Assembly (NCBI RefSeq): GCF_001653235.2
Contig: NC_035791.1
Location: forward strand, 248,001-312,000
From: Pochonia chlamydosporia 170
Taxonomy: Eukaryota > Ascomycota > Sordariomycetes > Hypocreales > Clavicipitaceae
DNA: 64,000 nucleotides
Direction of reading: 5' to 3'
Both the position numbers and the translations under genes were made by a program. Below, piece after piece: positions 21,435 to 33,384 of this stretch (positions are counted from its first letter, which is position 1; every line of letters begins with the position of its first letter). The notes below the pieces were generated by a model. It saw only the letters and a list, made by a program, of their open reading frames with translations, did no database searches and was not told the origin of the DNA.

Positions 21435-24330
21435 AGCTGGAGTCTATGCCGTCGTTTGGGTTCTCGTCTTCACAAAACAACAAGAGCAAAAGGAGCGGCT
21501 GTCTCAGACGTCATAGTACTGTACTTGGGAAATAAATGAAGACAAAGAGAGGAAAGGAGGCACAGGAACGGGCTTGACGGAAAGTCAATTAAACAATGCT
21601 AAGCTTTCTTGGCCTCACCTCCTTTGTGCCTGTGGCGTGGGGCTGCTGAGACAAAGGGCACTCTGCGACCTCTGCATCGTTATGAGCTAGTTTGGTCGAG
21701 GCCCGGACCTACTAGTGGTGATGGCGTCGTGTCAACCAAGAAATCAAGCTGGTTCCAACGCCACCGCCGGCTGGACGGCTTGGCTTGGCCCCTTGTGGAT
21801 AGCCATCACGCGACTGGTGTTGTTCTGCTCTCTGCTCGTCTGTCCCTGAAATTCCACTCGCCTTTCGTTACACCAACTTCGTATTATGTGGAGAGCCGTT
21901 CAGGAAGAGTCAAGGGCCAAAAGGCATTCACGTCCTAGGCCGTGAAATAACGACCAAGCTGAGGACGTCTGTCTGGTGCGAGAACATCAAATGTCGGCAA
22001 AATCGGGCCGGCGATGACCTACCATCTCGCCTTTCGTGGAGAAGATACAAGTTGAGAAAGAAAAAATCTTGGCACCCACCAGGAGATGAATAGGTTCAGC
22101 TCGGGTTCACCAAAGTATGAAGCTCATTGGCCAGAGCTATTTTGGGGACTAGACATGGAGTGTGGTGATACAGAGTGAGGCAGTGAGGGCTGAGGAAGCC
22201 TACTAGTGGACATTCCAAACAAATTGTCTGGACTGGTGCAGATCAACACAAGTGGAAAACTGGCTTCTAGGGCTGGCCAAGTTTTCTTCGAACTAGACCT
22301 TCTCCATCCAAAGGGGAAGTGTCGTCGTGTGAGAAACGAAGCCATACGAGGGTCTGCCAGGGTCTGAACGGGGGGTTGATGGGGTTTGATGGAGTCACAA
22401 TATCGACAGGGCGAATGGCACAAAGACGCCTTGCCAAATCGGGCGGAATTGCCAAATTCAGCCTCAAATTGTATCAAGCCTGGTCGGAATAACGGCCATG
22501 ACCGGGTTATGGTCTCATCAAATGGTTCCGCTTTTGCGGAATATATCTTCCCTTCCCGTTCCCACCTGTAATAACCTAACAGATTTTTGCCATGTGCCAT
22601 GTGTGCATACTGGAACAGTCTGGTACAGCCATGCAGAAAGCGGAGCCAGTTCTCTTTGCTCCAGACATTTTACATGGCCGCCTGGTTTTTGCCTGCAGAA
22701 ACCATCCCTCTCATACTTGACACACCCATCCACGTTGCTGAAACCTAGCAAAATCTCTTGACCCGAGTGTCCGGATCACCAGCATCCACTTCTAGGGTGC
22801 ACACTACATCCACACGTGGAACAGCGGCGGTCGATTGGCCCTAAAGCAAAGAGGTATACAGATGTGCCGTTTGAATGAGAGTGCAGAAAGCAAATACTCT
22901 GGAGTCTTGACAGAGAATTACTGGACTCCTCCGCGTTTCTGACTCTGCACTTAAATTGAAGCCGCTCTAAGCTTGGAAAGTCTATCTCGTCCCATTCTAG
23001 CCCTATTACTGATGGAAATTTCTGCGATTCTTCCGTGTTCCCGCCGTGCAACAGGGCAGCCCATTCTTTCTTTGGCAGGGAGTTTCCCTACGCATTCTCT
23101 CGAGGCGTGGAGGGACAGGGCGCTTGCTGATACCACCATCCTCCGACACACCTTGCAGGCAGATCTCGTTGGGCCAACTCAACTATACGTCAGATCCATG
23201 GGATGATTGAAGCACAGGCAATTTGGTCTTTCGATTTCAACGCTGGGCCTAATGGAAGAAGATTGACCCCGATGAAACTGAAACTCGTGGGGAGTGGCGG
23301 TATCCCTTTAATGTTCAATGTTGGCACATTCAAACAACCAATCTGTTGAGTTCGTTCTATAACTGTCATCCATATCACTAAAATGGTAGGTCTGCACCAG
23401 TTGTATAGCGACTTAAGTTATTACTATGAGCAGACTGGAAAAGAGAACCTTAACCCGCTGATCAAGCAGCCTCTTCTCGTTTGTCCTTCCTCATCCGTCT
23501 TCGCTGCCGGCGGCTACTCTGTTGTTCTCTAAATCTCCCCAAGCATCGCTGCAAAGGTGTCACTTAAGGCAGGGGAGTGCAAGCAACAAAATGAGCAGCA
23601 GCTATCTGAACTGCTGTGTCAACTGCGGTCCTGTTATATCGTCCAGTGCTTCTTCTGCGGAATCGATGTCAGCTTTCAATGTTCTCGAATGCCTTTACCA
23701 AGGCACACTCCACGAAAGAATAAGTCTCAAGTGGCCACGGCCTGTTCTGCAATGGATTTTGCAACTGTCATCTGCAGTTGCGTGCCTAGATAGACCATGC
23801 TCATGGCGATTTCAAGCCGCAGAATATTATGATTGGCGGCAATGATGAGCGACCAGGCTCTTCTCCAGATTGTTACTTTTAATTCCCCGGAAAGTATACT
23901 TATTAAATGATCTCCTTCACCGCGCATTGAGTGATGGACCTCCATCTGTTGGTGGATTTAAGTCGAATCCTGTTACCACATCACGAATGGATATATCAAA
24001 GCGCGTGACTTCCTGGCTCTGGGACAGTGACTCCCAGACGACAGCGCCAGGCTTAAGAGTGTTCAATGTTAAAGATAACGAGCTAGACAGATGATTGAGT
24101 TATGGCTACGCTAGGCATTAACACCGACTACCAAGCAACCAACACGTGTGGCCCTATCACCACTCTGCTCTTCACATTAGCTCTCAGCTAATAAATATAA
24201 AAATTCCACCAGACGCGATGGCGACCGCCGCCAATTCTCCCCAGGCCGGTACAATTAAGATTGGTGGCACGGGCATCAAATGTCAATTTGGCAGCCGATT
24301 TTGCCACGCAGCGACAAGCAAACACCACAC
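21435..24330. promoter_or_regulatory. 2.9 kb divergent intergenic region without a supported gene
   Basis: Between the sulfatase-like gene and the zinc-cluster gene. Several open frames of 60-160 codons exist on both strands (for example 22124-22600 minus and 23522-23845 plus), but they overlap one another, lack splice support and show no known motif. The minus-strand stretch around 23650-23945 has protein-like composition broken by stops and may be an old gene remnant. Confidence 0.45.
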
Positions 24331-25219
24331 ATGCATTCACGAGACACGGAGCCAGAACTGCGCGGCCGCCGCCATGCCCAGCGGATTGTTGTGCCCGTAG
24401 CATGCGAGAGTTGCAGACGAGCCAAGATCAAGGTCAGTAACTTGACTGCTGCCGGTTTGGTCAAGTCCATGTCTGGTACCGTGACGCTTTTCCAAGGTGA
24501 CATGGCATGAAGCAGTCGATGATGTCAGATCTGTCAAGTTCAATAGTTGACATCTGGAGGCTGGGCTTCTAGTCGCACCAACTGACATCAGACTTTCTCT
24601 GCATATACAGTGCAATGGCGCCAGACCAAGCTGCTCCGGGTGTTGCCTCAAGAAGCGAGAGTGTATTTACCGCGCAGAACCGGGCGAGTCAAGAGATGCA
24701 GTCTTGAAAAGAAAATACAATCCCATCGAGGGCGAGCTTCAACAACTCCGAGAATCACACCAGGCTTTGCAACGAATTGTTTCGGCACTGCAGACCCGGG
24801 ACGAGTCGGAGGTTGCCATCATTGTCCGACGCCTTCGCGACGCCCAAGATCCCCAAGACATAGCGAGGCAACTTGAGGGAGGCGACTTGCTCCTCCAACT
24901 CCGCGTATCACCAGAGACCAAGTTTCGCTTCAACTTTCCGTATCGTCGGCAAATACCAAAGGCGCTACTTACCCCCGAAAATGCATACCTTGACTCGCTG
25001 CTGTATGAATCGTCATTCGCATCACCAAATCGGAGCCCGACTATGATTGTTCAAGTTGAAAGACTCCAACCTCAGTATCTTAAGCCCTTCGCCGCAGCTC
25101 GTATTGCTGATCCTCGACTGGGCAAGGTGGACATTGCCAGATGGGCTACGGTGTGTACTGACAACGATCTCATGAGAGATCTGCTACATATCTATCTGCT
25201 ATCAAGTTATCAAGGCTAG
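24331..25219 (+). pseudogene. truncated Zn2Cys6 transcription factor (5' part)
   Basis: Two exons, 24331..24432 and 24611..25219. The 178 bp intron (GTCAGT donor, ATACAG acceptor) splits the zinc cluster and its removal gives CESCRRAKIKC plus NGARPSCSGCCLKKREC, a complete C-x2-C-x6-C-x6-C-x2-C-x6-C motif. A linker and the coiled-coil region follow (LQQLRESHQALQRIVSALQ, RRLRDAQDPQDIARQL), then the opening of the regulatory domain (WATVCTDNDLMRDLLHIYLLSSYQG) and a stop. In relatives this last block is followed by several hundred more residues. So the protein keeps the DNA-binding half and loses the regulatory half. It may still be expressed as a DNA-binding competitor, be a pseudogene, or be joined to the next frame by splicing I cannot see. 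Confidence 0.7.
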
Positions 25220-25236
25220 AATCTCTAGAGGAGGCA

Positions 25237-27461
25237 ATGGCTGCCTTGCGGACGAGTAATCCTGACCACGTCGACCAACTCCTAGATTGCATACGCACGA
25301 CCGATGATCCTGTCAGGGTTATGGAAAATTTTGCGAGTTCCCCGGATGTAGTTCCCAGGCTCAATCCACAATCCCAGCTATTGCTTCTTGCGAATAGGCC
25401 GATAAGCAACTTTAGGCTCTTACTTCCAAACGCATCTCTTACTCTGGCAGCAATCGATTCATTTTTCAACTGCAGTGGCAAGCTGTTTCATGTCTTCTCA
25501 AAAGATTATATACTACAATGCTACCAAGCCGTCTTCTACGAGTCACGGGTTCCTCAGGAGCAACTAAAAGCGAAACTCTGCTGTCTAACTGCCGTTGCGT
25601 CAGTAGGCGCTCAATACCGCCCTGACAAACTTACCAAGGAAGAAGAACTAGGCTTATATAACCTATCTAGACACTTTTTTGAGGTTGCTGTGGAGCAAAC
25701 CCCGCTTCACGCGATCAAGGTTTGCACACTTTTTGCCCAGTATAATATCATGAACAAGGAGATGATTTCTCTCGGCTACGTTGGTAAGCGGCCCGATTAG
25801 GCCCATTCCAGCCTGTTGGAACTGGCAATGCTGATATACTTCCACCTAAAGAGACGGGACTAAGCATGTGCCACATTTATGGAATAAGCAATAGAGCTGT
25901 ACGACCATATTCCATGCCTAGCGTGGAATGGTCTGATCTTCGGAAAACATGGCGAACTTTGGTCTTTTTCTCAAGGTGAGTCAAATTGATTAATCGCACA
26001 GCAGCCCACCTCTGACGACGTGTCCTGGAAGCTGGCTTTCATCGACGCTTGGGTACGTATCTGGGAATTCCTGGATGAGCGACAGACAAATGGTACGACA
26101 CTTCATCCCCTTACTTTTACCTTTAGAACGCTAACGAGTCCAAGTTGTCAGATATGAAAGCCGAAGATCTAACAAACATTGCGGATGGTGCGTTTAAGTT
26201 CTTGTTGAAACATTTCTGAGATCTAACACCTAGCAGTTGTTCAAACGGAAATAGCGCGGATTTGCATCCTTAAAGCAGACATACTTCGTATGCATCTGGT
26301 TTTCAAAGAACTCACAGTGCCAGCTATAGATTCTATCAGAAGAGATTTGCTGGTCTGGCATCAAGAACTACCAGAAGTTATGAGGGTGGAGGCTAGCCAA
26401 CATGACGGCCTTCAAATAGAGACTAGACGATCCATACTGCATTTACATCTGCTCTATCTGGGGGCCATAATGCTACTATATCGCCGGATTGCGACCCAAT
26501 TCCTACAGTCATATGCGACTAAGACTACGCCCACTCTTATGCAGCTGCCATTGCGAGACGCATTCGCCAAACAAAGGGCTGACGCTATTGTTGCAGCGGG
26601 TACGTCAGCGAGAATCGTCAAGCTTCTGCTTGAGGATGATAGCGTATTTAAACACTGTTGGCTAGTCATGTATGTCCAACCAGACGCCTTTGCACCGTAG
26701 TCGGTAGAGGCTAAGCCTGTTGTTCACTAATGCGATTGCGCGCCAGTTTCCAAACCTACACATCATGCACGATTCTTTTGCACACAATAGCTCAGAAGAA
26801 AATGCATAACTTCGCGTCGACGTCGTGGGAGGAGGACGTAGCTCGCGCCAGAGACTGCCTTTCTGTCCTTGCCTTCTGTGGCACCGAAGACCGAGTAGCG
26901 ACTCACTTCCACGTCAAGCTCGACTCACTCTTGCAAGGGGTACTTTCAGAGAGTTCAAGCAGCTCAGCTGAACAGACACCTCCTCAAGCGGAGTTCCAGC
27001 AGGACACCACACAACCGAACGAGCCTTTCAGTCCCATGGAAGTTGAAACAAACGAAGACCAGGGTAACGATGACCAGGCGTACTTGGAAATCCACGCATA
27101 CCTTCTCCATATTCCTGGCCATGCCAGCGAGGGTCAGGTGCAGTTCTCGTACCTCCTGCTTATGATGCTGAGCCAGCCATTTGGTGACCCTGACACTAGA
27201 GAGGCTGCGGAACTCAATTTGAAGGAAAACTGGCTTAATGATCCTTCACGATATGAGTATCCCCAAATGGCGGAGCGACTAGACTGGGACATCGAGAAGA
27301 GTCGTCTGTTCCAGTGGGATCTTAGCAAGTTGAGGTTCCCGAGGTTGGACATATTGGAGCATACCGGTCCATCAGGAAGTGCCCCGAGTAGGTTCATTGG
27401 CAGCAACGCGCCAAGTGGATGGGTGTCTGCCGCGAATTTTACCACCCCAAGAGATAAGTAA
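25237..27461 (+). CDS. fungal transcription-factor regulatory domain lacking a DNA-binding domain
   Basis: Six exons in one consistent phase, 25237..25783, 25852..25975, 26032..26092, 26145..26187, 26237..26669 and 26747..27461, give 640 aa. Splices restore family sequence, for example VETGLSMCHIYGISNRAV, FFSSWLSSTLGYVSGNSW and WLVIFQTYTSCTILLHT. It contains the post-zinc-cluster helical motif (LRTSNPDHVDQLLDCIR) and the fungal middle homology region, but no zinc cluster. The frame is open back to 25162, so it overlaps the end of the preceding truncated Zn2Cys6 frame by about 58 bases in another frame. The intactness of five introns argues against a dead gene. The start may be upstream or the exon may be joined to the zinc-cluster exons. 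Target genes unknown. Confidence 0.72.
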
Positions 27462-28003
27462 TAAGGAAGTCCTCGGGTCTACATCTACCAGGTCGTACAC
27501 ACGCAACGATGCGAATTTCTCGGCTGCCTTGTCATATTTGACATATTTCGGCAGAAATTGGTAGGCAGCAGTCTGTTGTGTACACCGATCACAGCTTTCA
27601 TTTGAAGCCCTTCGTCCAGCTTAGCACGATGGGTACGTGGAATCAACTAGTTCTTCAGATTTTGACTCATTTACTATCGCAAAGTCAACAATGCTGGCTA
27701 CGTATTGTTAGAGCTGTCGTGAGTGTGAATGACGTAGGCCATGCTCATTATGGATCGAGCAGACTTCAGGTAAAGTCGAGCACAACGGCGGAGACTATTC
27801 TATTTTTACCAATAATCCCCAAGGCTTAAGCTAATCTATTATATTGTATCACTTAATATGTAGTTTGGATGAAAAGAATCTATACCTTGCGGCTTACATC
27901 TACATTCTCTATCTATTGCCTACCCAGTCTCAACACTGGATATGGATCTTGGATTCACCAGAACGCCTATTCCAACCAAACTTTAAACACGAAAAAAGTA
28001 CAC
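27462..28003. other. convergent 3' intergenic region
   Basis: About 0.54 kb between the ends of the regulatory-domain gene (plus) and the arabinofuranosidase (minus). Presumably both 3' untranslated regions; AT-rich around 27800-27870. No gene seen. Confidence 0.5.
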
Positions 28004-29527
28004 TTACGCAAAACTCTTGGCAGCCACAAAGCTCACGTCTTCGTTAAACCTCCAATGGGCATCAAAGTAATAAGGATTCCCATTACTCGCAGCATATAGA
28101 TCGTTGTTGAAGTGCCGCCAGTAGCGAGCAGGATAAGCCCAGGATCGCAACGAGCTACCTTGACCGTAAAGACCGGCCTCCGGACAAAAGGTAGCTGTTT
28201 CATGAAACAACTTCTTGCCATTATTGGCGGCAAGCTCAAGGCGATAATTGTGGTCGAGGCGTATGAAATGGCCAGGCGAATCGACAGACTCAAACGAGAA
28301 GCAGCCGTCGAAGCCAAGTCCTCCACGAACAATCCAGCTGGCTTCCTTTTTAAGCTGCTGGCTACTCTTGGATGACACGACTTGCGTCTTCATAGTGGCT
28401 CCACTGTGAGCAATATATCTCGTGTTGCAGCAGGGCGTGGTGACCCGAAGCGAAACACGAGAGCCAACAACAAAGGGAGGGCCACTGATCAAAGAAGTGG
28501 TAGCGTACTTGGCTGCCTTGACAATATCTTCCTGGACTTTGGCCTCAGCCTTGTCGGACGGATAGCCCTTGGTCATGGCGCCTTCGTAGAAAGTACCTTG
28601 GCCCCTATTGCTATTATCACCACCGATGCCGAGCACAATTGCCCCCTCTCTTCGCATCTTGGCATACATTCCATTGGGTCGTTTGCCATTATAAAACGTC
28701 GACAGAGTGCCCGACGCCCCGTCACCACCACGGATGGCAAAACGTCCGGCCTTGCCCTTCACCACAGCAGTAACAAAGCGAGAAGTCATGCTAGGATTCT
28801 TGTGGTTCCGGCCGTGGTCGTGGCCTGCAAACATGCCATCTTCCAGGTCGGCTTGAACCCAAGGCCCACGGCCGGAGCCGTGAAAACCGCCAATGCCAAA
28901 GTATATAGCTTCCATCTTACCACCACCCGTGTCTTTGTTGTCTCTCTCGGCATTGCCATAGTCAAAGCAGCAGAAAGTACTGTAGTGGGTGCCGTCAAGG
29001 ACGGCATACATGCCCTGCGCCTGGTCTCCAGTAGCAGTATGTTTCGCTTTATTATTGCGATATCCAGTCTTAGGCGCAATGAACACACCATATGCCTTTT
29101 TGCCGTGGACTGTAACAGGCGCGCCAATGGCGCTTGCTAGGGAGTCATAACCCTTTGCTTCAGGGCCACTGCCAGCGCCTCCGGGCGGTGCCTGGGTGAG
29201 ATGGTTACCATGACCGGACTGATCATAGATGATAGTAATAAGACAAGTTGTCCGGGCGCAGAAAGAATCTTGAGCGGCAGCATCAGCTACTTCTCCGGCA
29301 GAGATTGGTGTGATATTGATGGTTGCCTGGTCGGAGCCGCGCTTCACTTGATACAGTTCGCCAGTGTAGTTGGCGTACAAGGCCCGTGTAGTACTATGCG
29401 CCGCGACGCATGGTGTGCCGTAAGACTGATAAATGTCACAGGGTCTAGCCACCGAGGCGGCAACATACATGCCCAGGAGCAAGCAAGCGTGTTGCACCGT
29501 TCGTGAAAATTTGTCGAGGAGAGACAT
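28004..29527 (-). CDS. abfB: alpha-L-arabinofuranosidase B, GH54 with CBM42 (AbfB) domain
   Basis: Intronless, 507 aa from the ATG at 29527; an in-frame ATG 48 bases upstream (29575) would place 16 residues before the signal peptide, so the inner start is preferred. Signal peptide MSLLDKF...AASVA then RPCDIYQSYGTPCVAAHSTTR, the GH54 start. Compared with the characterised Aspergillus AbfB, the nucleophile Glu lies in ADLEDGMFAG (about residue 229) and the acid Asp in GIGGDNSN (about 304). The C-terminal domain (from about 350; VSLRVTTPCCNTRYIAHSG, HFIRLDHNYRLELA, WRHFNNDLYAASNG) is the arabinose-binding beta-trefoil. The enzyme is secreted and removes arabinofuranosyl side chains from arabinan and arabinoxylan. 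Very secure assignment. Confidence 0.97.
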   Translation of the reverse strand: MSLLDKFSRTVQHACLLLGMYVAASVARPCDIYQSYGTPCVAAHSTTRALYANYTGELYQVKRGSDQATINITPISAGEVADAAAQDSFCARTTCLITIIYDQSGHGNHLTQAPPGGAGSGPEAKGYDSLASAIGAPVTVHGKKAYGVFIAPKTGYRNNKAKHTATGDQAQGMYAVLDGTHYSTFCCFDYGNAERDNKDTGGGKMEAIYFGIGGFHGSGRGPWVQADLEDGMFAGHDHGRNHKNPSMTSRFVTAVVKGKAGRFAIRGGDGASGTLSTFYNGKRPNGMYAKMRREGAIVLGIGGDNSNRGQGTFYEGAMTKGYPSDKAEAKVQEDIVKAAKYATTSLISGPPFVVGSRVSLRVTTPCCNTRYIAHSGATMKTQVVSSKSSQQLKKEASWIVRGGLGFDGCFSFESVDSPGHFIRLDHNYRLELAANNGKKLFHETATFCPEAGLYGQGSSLRSWAYPARYWRHFNNDLYAASNGNPYYFDAHWRFNEDVSFVAAKSFA

Positions 29528-31299
29528 GTCTGGGACACGTATCACCGGCAGTGGCAGCGACGATAGCATCAGCACGAACGGGCAGGCCTATTTGGGGGCT
29601 TTCTTTTCATTTCTCATCTTATCATGGGGTATTCTCGTCTTCTTATGTGGGAGATGTGCAAAAATACGACTCAAAACACAGTTGACAACAAACGAGCCGA
29701 GCCACGCTGGCTTCCAGAACTTCCCGCAGAGCCCAGGCCCTGCTGATTGAGGGTATCCGGTCATGCTCGATAGTCGTTATTGGACAATGGTATGCACGGA
29801 TTCTCTCCAAGTTCAAACTAAGAGCCAACAACGAACCACGTCAATATTCAAAAGCGTGGGTGAAAGAATGCCCAAAGAAAATCACAGCCACAGTCGCATT
29901 GCGTAGGTCCACATGGTGCGAGTGATAAATCCACAGCATGACGTCCATATCGGCTTGTGGAAGCCGAAGGAATCTGGCCTGAGTTGACTGCAGGGTCCTA
30001 ACTCGTGTCCGGTCTGGTCTGATAATGGGGTGTTACACTTGAAACCCCTGAGGCTGCGTTCAAGTTGCTAAGCCTTACATTGTGGGTCAAAGCAGGCATT
30101 CGGACGATTGCCGAGTCGGGAGCTCACCGAGATTCGGGTCCCTTTGTTCGAGTTGGGATGGTCAACTGGTCTGTTTCTGTACATGATGAGCCTGGTGCTT
30201 CTCCAAGCATCAAATGTCTCAAATGTCTAGTGTTTCTGGCGGTCAAGAGAGTAGCACTGCATCCAAGGCTGCAGTCCATGTCATGCATGTGTTGCCAAAT
30301 CATGTCTTTAGGGTCAGTCAGATCCACGAAATCGAACAGAATTTGGATTATTCAAGCCCCCTACTGTCTTGGGTAAGGCGCGGCCTTTTGTAAACGTTTT
30401 ATGCGTTAAAATGAATCTCGTTGGTTTTCGTGGCTCCGGCCCCAAGGATACGATGGCCCCTTTGGCCGAGTCAGTCATAGCCACATTGAAAAAAAAGCGG
30501 CAATACGGCACATAATTCATGGCGGTGACAGACATGGGCAGGGAGAATGCTACCAATTGAGACGTCTAATGTGCCCGTACCTCCAATTTGCCAGAAGAAA
30601 GCATGAATGTAACCCGATGCAAGAGCGTGGGCCAGCTTACCATTCGATAGATGGTCCATCGCCAAGTTAAAATGGGCGAGCTCACAGTCTCAAAGTCAAA
30701 CCAGATTTATGTAGGGTAGATGGTCTAGAACTCTTGATGCGCAGTTTTGCGTATATATGCAGCACATGCAGTTTTGCCCACTTGATCGCTTGACAGGCTA
30801 GGAGTCGGTTGAACACAATCGCCAATGTCATGCTATCTCTAATAGTAGCTGGAATTCTGCTGTTTCCCAATTTGATGTCTGGACGGGACTGGTTCAATGT
30901 TCCTTTCGCAGACCAGACACCACACCCGACATTCGAACATTTGAACATTTGAACCAGACATTGAATGCCTGGCACACATGGTCGTGGCAGTGAGGGGCAA
31001 GCAGGCTGGATGGCAACCTGCGGACTTTTTGCTTTTCTTTTTCTTTCCTTTTTAATTTTGGGAAGGGGGGATTGCATCGAAAAGTCAAGAGAACATTGAA
31101 TGTTAAGTGCATGTGAGTGTGGGTGGGGGAAGCGTATCACGTGCAGAACGTGTGCAATTCGTGAGCGACATGGCTGGCCAAACGCGTCTCGTCTTGGTCA
31201 GCCCGGTCGTCCAATTACTGCCAGACGTGACCGGCCTTGGTTGACAGTTAGCAACTAATTTTTTTTGTTGTCGTCCAATGATGCAATGCCACAACAACA
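29528..31299. promoter_or_regulatory. 1.8 kb divergent intergenic region
   Basis: Contains promoters of the arabinofuranosidase (minus) and EME1 (plus). A T-rich tract (about 31027-31060) and a poly-T run at about 31259-31266 precede EME1. Short open frames show no product. Carbon-catabolite or arabinolytic activator sites would be expected for the arabinofuranosidase, but I could not point to a convincing one. Confidence 0.45.
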
Positions 31300-33384
31300 A
31301 TGTCCCCAGATGTAATTGATCTCATTTCCTCTAGTCCTCCACGCTCCGCCATCAGCACAGAGCCGCCGCGGCGAACTGTCTTCCCGTCCGTCTCCACGGG
31401 ATCCTCACGGCGACGAAGTTTGAAGCCAAGGGATTCAACCCCATCCCCAAGCCGAAGACTGCTAGGCCGGTGTCAGACCCAGCCTTCATCTGTTCGTCCA
31501 TGTCAGACCGCACAAGGCTTTGATGAAATTGACGACTTTAACGACGACCTCGCCGACAGTGTCTTTGATCTGCTCGATGATTGGCAAGCAAAACGCAGAC
31601 GGACTCATGAAGAGGATGGTGAGGACACATGTTTGAGAACAGCTGCGCCTAGCATCTCCAAGTCCTCGCTACCTTTGAAGGTTCGAGATGGTCGTTGTCG
31701 GAATACAAAAGCAGCTCTAGAACCCATCGAGCTTACAAGCCCCGCGGACTGGCCATCACCGAGTGAGAAACCCGTCAATATCAGCCAACCATTGTCGTCG
31801 CTGCCATCCATCACCGCAGACAAGACTGCAAATCCAGCAACTGCAGGTCAGATTGCACCCCTGGCATCCGATCCTTTTGCCAGCTCGCCTCTTCGCCCTG
31901 TCAATAGGCGCAAGGCGGGTACCAGAGCTTCGTCCGTCGACATCTTGTCCAGCTCATCCCCACTGAGAACGACGTCATATCGGATTCGAACCACTGGCGA
32001 CAACAGAGGCATGAAATGCAATCGATCTAACTTGCCAGCCAAAAGTTCTGTTGACCTGACAGTCGAATACAACAATATAACAAGGCGCGGTGCAGTTCCC
32101 GATGGCCCAACACCCAAAGAGGCTGCCTGGCCCACGGTTTCAAAGGACCTAATCAGCATTGATGGCTCCGACTCGCTAAGCGACATTAGCGATGAATTAC
32201 CAGCCATCACGGACATGGATGTGTCCAAACGCCGCGCCAGATCACCACTGCGACGTTCGCAGAGTGACTTAACGTCGGCCAGGCCCAAGACTTCCCATGC
32301 ACCCGCCGTGGCCAGGAAAGCAACAACGGCTCTTGCTCGGGAGGCGGAGAAGTCGAGAAAGCGTCGGGAGCGAGACGAAGCCAAAGCCATCAAAGTTGCT
32401 GAAAAACAACGCATTGCCGCCTTGACAGAAGTGAACAAGCTCCGCACAGACAAGAAAGTATCTGCACCAGAAATGATTGTGGACTTACCGTCTGGCCTGG
32501 GCTTAGAGTTGCAGGTTCCGACCCAGGAATTGCTACAAGGGCTTGGTGTGCAGTACTGCACATGGAATTGTCCTGAGCACAGGATTGTTAAGTGGCGGAG
32601 AAAGGTGACATGTAAATTCAACAACGATATTTGCTTGTGGGAGCCCGTCCCTTTGCATATTGTGGACGAGGGCATTGCCGTCTTGATTCTTACGGCGGAA
32701 GAATTTGTCGCAATAGCGCGGGAGAACTCCTTGGCGGATCATGTCGCTGATATCAAGACCCGTTATGGCGACCTGAATTTTATGTATATTCTTCAAGGAC
32801 TAACTCTTTGGCTTCGTAAGAATCGCAGCAATCGAAACCGACAGTTTACTTCTAATGTTCGATCTGCAAATGAGGTCGCGCTGTCGTCATCGTCCCGTGC
32901 AAGAACAGAACACGTTTCGGAAGACCTTATTGAAGAGGCATTGCTGGGTCTTCAGGTGGAACATGGCAGGCTCATTCATCATACAGCTGTGGCGTCTGAG
33001 ACAGCCAGATGGATAATTAACTTTACGCAACATGTGTCGACGATTCCGTACAAGAAGCAGAGAGACCAGGCGACTTCTGCCGCTGGATTTTGCATGGACA
33101 GTGGTCAAGTACGGACAGGAGACAGTGCCCAAGACACATACGTTCGGATGCTACAAGAGATTGTGCGGGTAACGGCCCCGATTGCATATGGGATTGCAAC
33201 TGAATTTGACAGCGTCACCAAACTTGTGGACGGCTTGGAACAAGGAGGCCCAACAAGACTAGATGCTGTGAGGAAGAGCACAAACAAGGACGGCGCCGTT
33301 TCTGATCGAACGATTGGGCAGGCAATAAGTCGAAGAATGCACAAAGTGTTTACCGGAAGAGATGAGGAAAGTACAAATGTATGA
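31300..33384 (+). CDS. EME1: Holliday-junction/flap endonuclease subunit EME1
   Basis: A single exon of 694 aa. The N-terminal half is disordered and Ser/Pro-rich with repeated acidic-Ser motifs (DLISSSPP, DILSSSSPL, DLISIDGSDSLSDISDEL), followed by a basic coiled-coil segment (about aa 345-385, AREAEKSRKRRERDEAKAI). The C-terminal part matches the ERCC4-type domain of EME1: VDLPSGLGLELQ, MYILQGLTLWLRKNRSNRNR, EDLIEEALLGLQVEHG and the helix-hairpin-helix end (TRLDAVRKS). EME1 is the non-catalytic partner of MUS81; the heterodimer cuts branched DNA at stalled forks and recombination intermediates in the nucleus. It is a housekeeping gene flanked by a convergent histidine phosphatase gene. Assignment is good, based on the ERCC4 part and overall layout. 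Confidence 0.88.
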   Translation: MSPDVIDLISSSPPRSAISTEPPRRTVFPSVSTGSSRRRSLKPRDSTPSPSRRLLGRCQTQPSSVRPCQTAQGFDEIDDFNDDLADSVFDLLDDWQAKRRRTHEEDGEDTCLRTAAPSISKSSLPLKVRDGRCRNTKAALEPIELTSPADWPSPSEKPVNISQPLSSLPSITADKTANPATAGQIAPLASDPFASSPLRPVNRRKAGTRASSVDILSSSSPLRTTSYRIRTTGDNRGMKCNRSNLPAKSSVDLTVEYNNITRRGAVPDGPTPKEAAWPTVSKDLISIDGSDSLSDISDELPAITDMDVSKRRARSPLRRSQSDLTSARPKTSHAPAVARKATTALAREAEKSRKRRERDEAKAIKVAEKQRIAALTEVNKLRTDKKVSAPEMIVDLPSGLGLELQVPTQELLQGLGVQYCTWNCPEHRIVKWRRKVTCKFNNDICLWEPVPLHIVDEGIAVLILTAEEFVAIARENSLADHVADIKTRYGDLNFMYILQGLTLWLRKNRSNRNRQFTSNVRSANEVALSSSSRARTEHVSEDLIEEALLGLQVEHGRLIHHTAVASETARWIINFTQHVSTIPYKKQRDQATSAAGFCMDSGQVRTGDSAQDTYVRMLQEIVRVTAPIAYGIATEFDSVTKLVDGLEQGGPTRLDAVRKSTNKDGAVSDRTIGQAISRRMHKVFTGRDEESTNV

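Noticed and set aside
22124..22600. 158-codon open frame on the minus strand
   Set aside because: No family motif, overlaps other random frames, and no splice or promoter support within a long divergent intergenic region.
28382..29140. 252-codon open frame opposite the arabinofuranosidase
   Set aside because: It is the antisense shadow of the GH54 gene, whose protein is unambiguous.
31848..32675. 275-codon open frame opposite EME1
   Set aside because: Antisense shadow of the Ser-rich half of EME1; no own motif.
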